Origin: Siphonodentalium dalli
Taxonomy: Eukaryota > Mollusca > Scaphopoda > Gadilida > Siphonodentaliidae
Assembly: GCA_032622095.1 (NCBI GenBank)
Contig: CP136066.1
Span: 102,009,319 to 102,073,318 of the forward strand
DNA length: 64,000 nucleotides
Direction of reading: 5' to 3'
Below are positions 11,086-24,500 of the stretch, piece after piece. The position numbers were made by a program, and so were the translations under genes. Positions within the stretch are counted from its first letter, which is position 1; each line of letters opens with the position of its first letter. Under the pieces are notes generated by a model that was given only the letters and a program-made list of their open reading frames with translations, was not told the origin of the DNA and ran no database searches.

Positions 11086-14000
11086 GTAAGATCTAAATAC
11101 TGGCAACTATATTCAAGACCAATCTTGATTGGTCGAATCGTATTTTGGAAAACGGAATCAGATTTGACAATTTTCGACAATCTCTTGACGATGGCATGAG
11201 AGCATAACTATGTTATTGGTTACATCCAACAGCATCTCTTCATGATTCGGGCATTTCTTTTTATAAATACGTCACTTGCAAAGACACTTTGGCTAAATTT
11301 CAGAAGTCAACTTGTTTATCTTTGTTGAAAACGGAAAAGGAAGTTATAAATAACATTCACTGGAATGTAAAAAATAGGAATTTAATTTATTAAATACATT
11401 GGATATTTGTAAGATCATCGGACAATTGTAAGATCATGTTATAGTTGCAACAACGCCAGAGCATAGCTGCATACACAGTCATGTGGTGCTCGTTGGCTGG
11501 ATTATTATCCCCGGATGTCTTGCTGTTTAGTCGCCTTGGCCTTGCTTTGTATTAATTATCTTGTACAATGTACATATGATATAGGGCGATGAAAACAGAT
11601 ACAAACGATACATTGCCCTAAACTGTAAAAACTAAACTGTAAAAACTAGTTATTGGTTTCCTCAAATGTTGTCGTTTGCTCAAGTCTGGAACAGATTGTA
11701 TACTGTACTCGACCAAATATATTCATCCTCATCTCGGACCACTATTTTGGCATAGTCAACGACAAGACATTCATTATTTATTATATTATATCGAACATTG
11801 GTGTCAATTCTCTCACAATTTATGTGTCTGATTTTGTCACATTTTTATTTACCGTGAATTTTGGAAATCGGTCACAGATTCTACAATTTACGCCAATCTT
11901 TTTACGATGGCAGGGGAGCACAACTATTTATATGTTATTAGTTACACCAAACAGCATCTCTTCGTGATTCATGCATTTATTTCCATAAATACGTCATTAG
12001 AAAATATATATTGGCGAACATTTAGACAACGGAAAGGAAGTTATAAATAACGTCCACTGGCATTACAAAATTAGGATTTGTCGCTTGCCAACTAAACGGA
12101 CAAACTATTAAACACATTGGATAGCTATGATCTGACATTTGTAAGATCATTACAATTCACCAATAAATGTAATGATATATCGATATTGCAACAAGCATCG
12201 TACAAGGTATAGTTTCAAATTGGCATTATCTTCAGGCGGCAACCAGATTGCACGAAATGAGTTTGTTACTATAAATAGAAAAAGAATAGTAGGCACATAA
12301 GAATCCTACCGGGGTACTTACTATCAGTGTGCAGCCAATCAGAATGCGAAAAAGTCACGTGAGATATAATATATAATTATAAGTATGTATACTAAGGGGC
12401 AGCAGGAAGACGACCATCCATGATGTTCCTGTGTAATATATGATTGTACGCACACTGTATGCTCATTGCATTATATTATTGTACGAATAAAAAAATCAAT
12501 TAATCAATCAGTCATTAAAAATTCACCAATAACTCTAATGATATACCGATATTGCAACAATTATCGTAGACGGTATTTTTTCAGATTGGTTGTGTCTTCA
12601 GGCGGCAATCTGATTGTGCGAAAAGAGTCTGTTACTATAAATAGAAATAGTATATAGTAGGCTAGTATGCATCCTACTGGGGTACTATCGTAAAATAGTA
12701 TAGCAATATGCAGCCAATCAGTACGTGAGAAAGTCACGAGAGATATAATATTATGATATAGTGCATGTATCATATATTATCCCTATGATCAATAGACCAT
12801 TTTATTTTCTACTTTTGTAAATGAGTGGAAGAATCCATTAAATAAATAATTAATTAACCAATGTCCTTTTTCAGCATTTGCGCACGACGGGAAATGTGTT
12901 CATTCTCAATCTGGCCATTGCGGATCTCAGTGTGACGTCATTCGTCGATATTTTCAGCATTGTCGGTGAGTTGTGTATCATCTTACCATTATGATATTGC
13001 GAGAACACTTTCATTATCGAGGCGATAGCTTTTTGTGAAGCATTATGAGTCTTTTTGTCTCGAAAGTGCGTGGTCTATAGTTGTCTATATATAGTGACGT
13101 GGTCGTTCTTCGAACTCTTTCTGTTGATAAATGGCTGATTTCGAAATATATGTATATTGATCCAGCATTAGTGTTTGTTGCTTAACATCACTGGCACATA
13201 AGCTATTACAAATTGCCTAGCAATATACTGCCGGGGCTAAATTTCAACCGACATGGGCTATCAGATTGCCAATACTGATTGAGCGATCATGGTCCATTAT
13301 ATGATATAACCAAACACTTCTATACACACAACTTGTATATATATATGAGACCTTTTTATACTACAATATTTCACATAGAGATTAAAGTATCCTATATATA
13401 AGTTTCACATCTTTATTTTAAACCCACCATGACTGTGTGGGGTGCTCCTAACAAAAGGAGTGAATTCCTTCACTGAACTGATTAGGTTGCCCAAAAGTGG
13501 CATGGCATAATCGAATTCGGCCCAGTTCCTTGTAATTTGTATCATGGTCAAGTAAAGATCCTTCGCGGGGTTGCGTCAGGTAATACTTCGTATACAACAA
13601 GATTGAAAAATTATTGGTCACCATGATGGAAACGTCCTTGAAAGCAGAATTGTTGGCTGTCTAACAATTTATCAGAAGACACACGTGCATTCTTATCAAA
13701 ACAGTGAATATTAGTCGCTAGTAATGGTGTCCTTTATTAATTAATATACAATAATTAATTGCTTTATGGAATCAGCAACATGCAAATATGTGCGTATTTG
13801 TATTGGTATACGATATCAACTACATGTAGACCTACATTAATGCTCTAAGTAATCGACTTCTTAACCACAGCAGAATTATGGGTAACTTTTCAGGATTTAG
13901 TCGGATATGGCTTGTTGTCATTCATCGGAAAGCTCTCACCGAGAGCTTTCCGATGAATGGCAACAAGCCATATTTCCGACTAAATCCTGAAAAGTTACCC

Positions 14001-17000
14001 ATAATTCTGCTGTGGTTATGGAGTCGATTACTTAGGGCATTACTGTATACTACAGTCTGTGCGGCTCTCATCGGTGCACACTTGCAGTATTGATTTTCTG
14101 ATATTTCCTTCTAAAAATTATCAGTGATTGGTTGGGAGTCAAGTTTATGTTTGTTTGTTTGTTTTTTTTTGTGTTATGTTATTTTTTTTCGGTTTTCTCA
14201 ATGAACTTATATTTTTGTTATTAAAATTTTGCCCAAATTTCTGAAGAATGGTCAAAAGAATTCAGAAATGGCTAAAAAAATATTTTGCCCAGTGAGAACC
14301 AATTGACATGAGCGGCAGAGCCATGTCCATTTAACATTATTGCGACCAATTTATTTGACCTAATTTATACTGAAGTTGTGTGTATTATACGTTCGTATAT
14401 CCGCAGCCATCATAAAGGGAGAAGTTTGGTTCGACGACAAATGGGCGATCTGCGAGGCTGTAGCGTCAGTGTGCTTGACTGGTTGTATATGTTCGCTGCT
14501 CACTATCGGCTCAGTAAGCTTCAACCGTTACATCCACATCTGCCACCACGCTCTATACAGCAACATGTTCACGCTGAAGAAATGTCTTCTGGTGTTGGGG
14601 GGACTCTGGATCGCGAGCTTCCTCATGGAAATGTCTAACTTCTTAGGCTGGGGAGACCACGTGTATGACAGGAAGACGCATTCGTGCATCTGGGATCGGA
14701 CCCATTCCTTCAGCTATACGCTATTTTTCGCTCTGTGTGCAGTCGGCATTCCATGGACTCTAACTGTTATATGCTACGTAAAGATTTTTCTTCACGTTCG
14801 GGATGTCAAAAGGAAGGTAAGTAGAGACACGTACATACTAATCGTATATATAACAAAAATAATCTAAGACAAAATGATTAGGGCATTTTTACAAAAACTT
14901 GTTATATGTTTGTGAGCCAATCCAGACGAGTGATCACTATATCGCTTGATCTCTTCCCGGAAACGTTACGTTCTTGTCACATATTCTAAAATATGAGAAC
15001 TTTCTGTCTAAGGTGACGTTTACACATAGCCGGTGAAGCCGTTACCCGGCGAACCCATTAGCCGGCGAAGGTAAGGCAGAGTGTTTACACATCGCCGGCG
15101 AAGATAAGCATATATTCATGTGTCTCCTTTACTTGTTAATAGTTTTCGTTTCAGTTCTCACTGAACTGCAATATGATATTGCTGTACACCTGTAAACATC
15201 TAGCCGCTTCCTGTTAGAGATATGGTTGGGCAGTATAGTGAAATGAAACTTTTTAGAAATGGAAATGCCGAAATTATTAATATCCAACTCAAACTTTCAG
15301 GTATTGCTATTGGTAATTTTATAGATATTTAAACAACATTGTTAATGGTTTGTTTGTGTTCATAGACAGCCTGTGAAGTGAGTGTCGCACCAAAAGCATA
15401 GTCATTGTCAGTTTTGATATCTTTTCGTCGCATACATCTACAAATTGGTGTCTAATCATTCTGATTGGATTTTATATATAAGTTTCAACAATGTAAGTAA
15501 GTAAGTAATGCTTTATTCCCAGCCAATTGGTAATTTGGTACATGAGAAAACATATAATACACTATGTACAAATGAGAACACTCCGGTCCAAATATTTGAA
15601 AATACACATGCAAACAGTAAATACTGAAAAACAATCATCACACCCAATATATAACAACAATTATGCATACATACACACATACAATTATATATATGCGTGA
15701 AACTATCTGTACTTCCTTAAATAATTACAACATAAAAAAGGAGTGTTAAATGTATAGCAGAACTTTCGCTTATAAGAATATGAGACTATTAAATGCATTT
15801 TAATAGAAATTTGAAAGCAAATTATTCAACATTTATAAAAATGTAATTAGGTTTCGTTCTATTAAATTTTGTTGTATATATTAATATCTGCGAATCAAAT
15901 GTGACACATTTTCCGTTTGCACATTATACAATAAAATATGTTTTTCATTTTACTCGGGCGTTCACCATGTCCATGTATATAGTGCCGTGGCGATGGGGGT
16001 GTCTCATCCCAACTTTAATCAAAATATTCAAAAGCTGGAAATTTCATACGTGACACGGCAATAGTTGGACATTTGACATCAGCAATATGTTGAAATTGTT
16101 CTCGTAGTTTTATTTTCAACAATTTGTTATTGGTGATTTCTTTAGGCAACATTTGCTTATTTTTTGACCAAATTGTTGGACTGAAATGACCATCAGTTGG
16201 AAATGATCCAACCTTATTAGAGGTGCCTAAAGTTTGGAAAATGTCCAACAATTGGAAATCTTAAGGCTGGATGCTAAGATTTTGCAATTTTCAGGGTTCA
16301 GATTAAAACAAATTCTCACACCTGGCCATAACCACGGTCGGTCGATAAATTCCAAAGATGAACAGTCCCAGACCTCCAAATCAGGCCCTCTAGACCCGTC
16401 CCTGTGTAAATATGTCCACGGCGCACTCAGATTTAGATTATTGAACTAATTGTCCATTAAGTTTGAATCCACAGAAACGTGCCATCCCATTTCTTCCATA
16501 TATATATATGGACATACATGTACATCAATTAATTCCCTCGAATGCGCAACAAATGTACCATGCACATGCAGAGTACGTGTACCATCATCGGTTAGTATTT
16601 ATAATAATAGCTTATAACCAAGGTGCGTGACCACCGATTAGAGCTGATTAGTGACAATCAAACTGACACACTGACCAATAATATATACACAGGTGAAAAG
16701 CGGGCTGGTCTATCAGCGATTGCACAATAATATTGTTCGAGTTAATTGTTGAAAGGAAATCACCCATGACGGCATGACCCCAGATAAACATCTAACTTAA
16801 CCGCAGAGCGAATTAGAATCCATACGACAATCAGGTGCGTGTACTAAATCATTTTATCCAAAAGTTGAAAACCGTATAGCTGAGTATCCGGATAGCCGTA
16901 ATTCTTATCCGGCGAAGTATAAACACTCTATTGTTATCGCTGCCGGCTAAAGCGAATGCGATCTTCGCCGGGTAATGTATAAACACCCCCTTAAGTGACG

Positions 17001-20000
17001 TTCACACATAGCCGGTGAAGCCGTTACCCGGCGAACCCGTTAGCCGGCGAAGGTTGGGCAGAGTGTTTACACATCGCCGGCGAAGATACGCATATATTCA
17101 TGCGTCTCCTTTACTTGTTAATAGTTTTCGTTTTAGTTCTCACTGAACTGCAATATGATATTGCTGTACACCTGTAAACATCTAGCCGCTAGAGATATGG
17201 TTGGGCAGTATAGTGAAATGAAACTTTTTAGAAATGGAAATGCTGAAATTATTAATATCTAACTCAAACTTTCAGGTATTGCTATTGGTAATTTTATAGA
17301 TATTTAAAAAACATTGTTAATGGTTTGTTTGGATTCATATACAGCCTGTGAAGTGAGTGTCGCACCAAAAGCATGGCCATTGTCAGTTTTGAGATCTTTT
17401 CGTCGCATACATCTACAAATTGGTGTCTAATCATTCGGATTGGATTTTATATTATATACATGTACATGTAGATAAGTTTCAACATCGCGAATCAAATGTG
17501 ACAGAAGATAGAGCGCCTCGTTCGCGTCACATCTAAAAATAGAATCTTTGGGGTCTAAAATTGGTTGTACTAAAATATTCCCAAAATATCAAAAACCCAA
17601 AAATTATTTTTCCAAAAATTATTTTTTCCAAAAAATTTCAAAATCCCAAAAAATTTTAAAACCCCAAAATTTCAAAAAAGAAAAAAATTCAAAACCCTCA
17701 AAATTATTTCTCCAAAAAAAAGTTTAAATAAAAAATTTATAACGAGTTTTCGGTTTCTGATAATCTCGATATTAAAATGTCGAATGTTAAATTATTTGCG
17801 TGTAATATCTTTCGTTATTTTTTTTTTGTTCAAATATTTTTCATGAAATTATTAATCGATGTTTAGAAATAGCTTTATTGGACATTGTGACCATCGATAT
17901 GAATGCATACATTCCAGTGTTTTATCGGACGCAGTTCATATAATTGTCATACCTGAAAATAGACACTATTACTTTTACATAAATAATAAAGAGCGTTTAT
18001 TCTTTACACTCTCTCTATCCCATATGACAGGTGTGTATTATCGTGAATTATTGGAAGTATTGAGACTAACGGTCGAAAATTGTAATGTGAAATTACAACC
18101 CTCCAGAATGAATTGTCATATTCGCTGTACACACAATCACACGCGACATTGGTGGTAACAATGTGTCTTTCACACCTTTGCTTTACCAAATGAATTATAT
18201 TATTTCCCCGGTCACAGTTATATGCTATTCAGAAAACATATCGATTTAATGTCTGAACAAACGAGTTAGTATCAATTAAGGTTGATAAACTGTGTCATTC
18301 ACACGATAATTAGTTAGCCAAAACATGCAAACGTCCAGGACACTCAATTATAGAAATTGCTTTGATGACATTGTTATAACAACATTACGTAATAACCACT
18401 TATCGCCCCACATTCATACTTACGCTTTGGACATTTTATCAGTTTATCACGTGATCACTAAATGTGGCAATCGTGTATCCACCGATGCCTGCAATTTATT
18501 ATTTATAATAATTGGACTCATTGATCTCACGTAAATAATACTCTTAGTTGTTCCAATAAAATAGTTATCAAATTCGATCACCAATAGATTTGACTGTGGA
18601 ATATAATGACCTTTAACTTATTTATCGATCTATGTTAGAACATGGTCTTAACAAAAAACTTGACCATAACAAAAATTACCTTACATTTATGCATGAATCT
18701 AATTAGACCATACGTAAATATTGTCAGCTTATCGTCTGATGAGCAAATCCGATGTTTATCAAAAATAGTACAACTTCCAGTTGGTAATTACTCTTACGAA
18801 TGAAGAGCGTTGAACATATACGAAATTACTACACGAATGAACTGAAATTTATATTTTCACATCTTACCAACAACAGATACAGACATAGTCATAGTGTTAT
18901 ACTATCTTACATGTACCCATGCTATGACATCATTCGAAGGGGCAATACACTCAAGGAGTTAAAGTGACACGAAACAAGGGACGTGATGTAATATTGGTGT
19001 TTGAATCTTAAAGGAACACAAGACACTCTAAAGGGACACTCATTATGAATGAATGTTAACAATACAAGCGCACGAATGAAGAGCGTTGAACATATACGAA
19101 ATTACTACACGAATGAACTGAAATTTATATTTCACATCTTACCAACAACAGATACAGACATAGGCATAGTGTTATACTATCTTACATGTACCCATGCTAT
19201 GACATACTTAAAGGGGGATAATGCACGCACGGTGTGGAATGTTAAAGTGACACGAAACAAGGGACGTGATGCAATATTGGTGTTTGAATATTAAAAGGAA
19301 CACAAGACACTCTAAAGGGACACTCATTATGAATGAATGTTAACAATACAAGCGCAGTGGTTGAAAGTTAAAATGACAGATCAATATTTAAGGGTCAAAT
19401 TTTCAGGGCACTTAATGCACCTTTTATCATTACGTATCGTTTCTCACTCTACAATTCCCAATAATCCACACACTCTCTCACCCCCCCCCAGCTTATAGAT
19501 ATATAACGAAAACGAGAATATCATGTTGATGAAGTTTATTGAAATTTAATCGTCCGAATTGTCATCACTTTCGTCAGAAGTGTCATATGTTACGTCCAGG
19601 AATTTTTCTAGCATCGGTTTGTACTTTAATATTGACATTTTCACTGCATCACATTCTCCATAACCATTATTCAAATATTTGTCGACTTTATCCATGACTC
19701 TGTTGTGCAGAGTCCCATTGCGCAGCTGCAGATACGATACTATTGTCCCAGCATAATCATTCATAAAGTGTATCATATCTTTACTTTTAAGGTCCTTGTC
19801 AGCTTGTTCTTTTGCTTCTGCGTCTTTCGAGCCATTTTCCTTATACGTGTCCACTTTATCACTCCATTCCTCACGTGTTTTATCTCTACTTTCATCACGC
19901 AAACTTTTGAAGTATTCATCTTCATTCAATTTAATTTCCTTATTCTGACTATCATCCGGGTCCTCAGTTAATTTTCGTTTTAACTTATTTTCTTGACACC

Positions 20001-21537
20001 AGTTTTTTACGTGTCTCTGAACATCATAATGATCTGCGAACAAAAGCCCGCATTCATTACAAGGGTACGACATGTCTTCTCGAATGTCTATGTTTTTTTG
20101 ACGGTTCTTCTTATTAATTTCATCGAGCTCACCAGGTGGCCGTATGTCGTTAGTATAGTCATTATGTTGACCCTGGGGCACAATATAATTATATGTTATG
20201 CCCTTCTGTTGACCGGGGAGTTCTCTGTCATCGTATTTCATCGCATTCTGTTGACCCTGGGTCTCAGTGTCTTTTGTATGTTTTTTCAGCCCATTCTGTT
20301 CATCTGGGTGTTCTCTGTCTTTTTGGAGATTATATTTCATGCCATTCCATTCACCCCTATGTTGGTTCGTGTCCTCTTTTAGTACATTCTGTCGCAGACG
20401 TAATGTGTCCGGTGTTGCGGCTTTTAAATCCACCAGTAGGTAACCGTACGGTTCACTCGTCGCTTCCGAAAACTCTCGAACCATACGCTGAGGACATTCA
20501 GGATACATCTGTCTTGATAATGTTGAAATTAATCCCTTGTCGATTGGGTTATTGAACAATACCAAATATTGACAATTTCGTCGTTGCGTTGGATCTTTGT
20601 TGTAGTAGAAATTCTGGTTCAAACTTATCAAAGATAAGTTCAAATGGTGACTTCCTTCGGAATGCAAATCATTAACTCTCTGGTCTTTTGATGAAGTTTG
20701 CATCAAGTCATCGAGTATAACTAGATTTTTATACCGGGGGTTGATAAGAGAATCCAAGTTTGCTGGTATTCCTCGTATAAAGTTGACCTGAGGGGTGACG
20801 GTATACTTTAATTCGTCATATAGGGGCTGCCAATATTTATAAAACCATATTATTCTGTCAGGTGCGGGTGATATTTTTGAGGCAGACTTTTGTAGCAAGG
20901 TTTTCACGAAGTATGTCTTACCACAAGATGTAGGTCCACTTACACATGCCGTGAATGGATGCTTGAAAATAAAATCTTCATGGACATTGGCCATTGGATC
21001 ATCAAAGCAGGATGTTATGTCGCTGTGTTGCTGTGTCCCCTGCTGGTGTTGTAGTATCTGGTGTTGCTGTAATGGCTGTTGTTGTGGCTGATGATACTGC
21101 TGCCTGTTGCTGCTACGGTCTGTTGCTGTTGCTTGGTGCTGCTGCTGTGGTTGTCGGTTAACAAACTCAGTGTGCTTAGATTGTACATGTCTTATCAAAT
21201 CATGGTTCCGCACATACCCCCTAGAGCAAATTGAACACTGGTGCTTCATTTATACTTGACTAAAATGTCTCGGTATTTCAAAATGTACAAGTCACTCTTT
21301 TTTCTGCATTTTATTTTAGAAAGTTTATCACCTCTTATAAAAATCGATTATTGCATCCAAAAATAGAATCTTTGGGTCTAAAATTGGTTGTACTAAAATA
21401 TTCCCAAAAACCCAAAACTTCAAAAATTTCAAAAAACTTCAAAAATTTCAAAAAACTTCAAAAATTTCAAAAACTTCAAAAATTTCAAAAACTTCAAAAA
21501 ACTTCAAAAATTTCAAAAACTTCAAAAATAAGACCCC

Positions 21538-21569
<32 letters not shown>

Positions 21570-24500
21570 TGCGGTAATGCCGGTATTTGCCGCCGGCGGC
21601 GGCGGCATTGCGGTATTTTACTGCACGCCGCCGCCGCCGGGGTCCGCCGCCGACGGACCCCGCAGTAAAATACTGCAATGCCGCCGCCGCCGGCGGCAAA
21701 TACCGGCATTACCGCAATGCCGCCGCCGCCGCCGGCGGCAAATACCGGCATTACCGCAATGCCGCCGCCGCCGCCGCCGGGGTCTTATTTTTGAAGTTTT
21801 TGAAATTTTTGAAGTTTTTTGAAGTTTTTGAAATTTTTGAAGTTTTTGAAATATTTGAAGTTTTTTGAAATTTTTGAAGTTTTTTGAAATTTTTGAAGTT
21901 TTGGGTTTTTGGGAATATTTTAGTACAACCAATTTTAGACCCAAAGATTCTATTTTTAGATGCAATAATCGATTTTTATAAGAGGTGATAAACTTTCTAA
22001 AATAAAATGCAGAAAAAAGAGTGACTTGTACATTTTGAAATACCGAGACATTTTAGTCAAGTATAAATGAAGCACCAGTGTTCAATTTGCTCTAGGGATA
22101 TGTGCGGAACCATGATTTGATAAGACATGTACAATCTAAGCACACTGAGTTTGTTAACCGACAACCACAGCAGCAGCACCAAGCAACAGCAACAGACCGT
22201 AGCAGCAACAGGCAGCAGTATCATCAGCCACAACAACAGCCATTACAGCAACACCAGATACTACAACACCAGCAGGGGACACAGCAACAAAGCGACATAA
22301 CATCCTGCTTTGATGATCCAATGGCCAATGTCCATGAAGATTTTATTTTCAAGCATCCATTCACGGCATGTGTAAGTGGACCTACATCTTGTGGTAAGAC
22401 ATACTTCGTGAAAACCTTGCTACAAAAGTCTGCCTCAAAAATATCACCCGCACCTGACAGAATAATATGGTTTTATAAATATTGGCAGCCCCTATATGAC
22501 GAATTAAAGTATACCGTCACCCCTCAGGTCAACTTTATACGAGGAATACCAGCAAACTTGGATTCTCTTATCAACCCCCGGTATAAAAATCTAGTTATAC
22601 TCGATGACTTGATGCAAACTTCATCAAAAGACCAGAGAGTTAATGATTTGCATTCCGAAGGAAGTCACCATTTGAACTTATCTTTGATAAGTTTGAACCA
22701 GAATTTCTACTACAACAAAGATCCAACGCAACGACGAAATTGTCAATATTTGGTATTGTTCAATAACCCAATCGACAAGGGATTAATTTCAACATTATCA
22801 AGACAGATGTATCCTGAATGTCCTCAGCGTATGGTTCGAGAGTTTTCGGAAGCGACGAGTGAACCGTACGGTTACCTACTGGTGGATTTAAAAGCCGCAA
22901 CACCGGACACATTACGTCTGCGACAGAATGTACTAAAAGAGGACACGAACCAACATAGGGGTGAATGGAATGGCATGAAATATAATCTCCAAAAAGACAG
23001 AGAACACCCAGATGAACAGAATGGGCTGAAAAAACATACAAAAGACACTGAGACCCAGGGTCAACAGAATGCGATGAAATACGATGACAGAGAACTCCCC
23101 GGTCAACAGAAGGGCATAACATATAATTATATTGTGCCCCAGGGTCAACATAATGACTATACTAACGACATACGGCCACCTGGTGAGCTCGATGAAATTA
23201 ATAAGAAGAACCGTCAAAAAAACATAGACATTCGAGAAGACATGTCGTACCCTTGTAATGAATGCGGGCTTTTGTTCGCAGATCATTATGATGTTCAGAG
23301 ACACGTAAAAAACTGGTGTCAAGAAAATAAGTTAAAACGAAAATTAACTGAGGACCCGGATGATAGTCAGAATAAGGAAATTAAATTGAATGAAGATGAA
23401 TACTTCAAAAGTTTGCGTGATGAAAGTAGAGATAAAACACGTGAGGAATGGAGTGATAAAGTGGACACGTATAAGGAAAATGGCTCGAAAGACGCAGAAG
23501 CAAAAGAACAAGCTGACAAGGACCTTAAAAGTAAAGATATGATACACTTTATGAATGATTATGCTGGGACAATAGTATCGTATCTGCAGCTGCGCAATGG
23601 GACTCTGCACAACAGAGTCATGGATAAAGTCGACAAATATTTGAATAATGGTTATGGAGAATGTGATGCAGTGAAAATGTCAATATTAAAGTACAAACCG
23701 ATGCTAGAAAAATTCCTGGACGTAACATATGACACTTCTGACGAAAGTGATGACAATTCGGACGATTAAATTTCAATAAACTTCATCAACATGATATTCT
23801 CGTTTTCGTTATATATCTATAAGCTGGGGGGGTGAGAGAGTGTGTGGATTATTGGGAATTGTAGAGTGAGAAACGATACGTAATGATAAAAGGTGCATTA
23901 AGTGCCCTGAAAATTTGACCCTTAAATATTGATCTGTCATTTTAACTTTCAACCACTGCGCTTGTATTGTTAACATTCATTCATAATGAGTGTCCCTTTA
24001 GAGTGTCTTGTGTTCCTTTTAATATTCAAACACCAATATTGCATCACGTCCCTTGTTTCGTGTCACTTTAACATTCCACACCGTGCGTGCATTATCCCCC
24101 TTTAAGTATGTCATAGCATGGGTACATGTAAGATAGTATAACACTATGCCTATGTCTGTATCTGTTGTTGGTAAGATGTGAAATATAAATTTCAGTTCAT
24201 TCGTGTAGTAATTTCGTATATGTTCAACGCTCTTCATTCGTGCGCTTGTATTGTTAACATTCATTCATAATGAGTGTCCCTTTAGAGTGTCTTGTGTTCC
24301 TTTAAGATTCAAACACCAATATTACATCACGTCCCTTGTTTCGTGTCACTTTAACTCCTTGAGTGTATTGCCCCTTCGAATGATGTCATAGCATGGGTAC
24401 ATGTAAGATAGTATAACACTATGACTATGTCTGTATCTGTTGTTGGTAAGATGTGAAAATATAAATTTCAGTTCATTCGTGTAGTAATTTCGTATATGTT

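Noticed and set aside
19705-20555. Hydrophobic frames (88, 129 and 120 codons) opposite the ATPase gene, mirrored at 22760-23610
   Set aside because: They are antisense shadows of the ATPase coding sequence; their conservation follows from the palindrome.
21351-21965. Several overlapping Arg/Ala/Phe-Lys-rich frames at the palindrome centre
   Set aside because: They arise from the GGC block and the TTCAAAA minisatellite on both strands, mirror each other and have no protein character.
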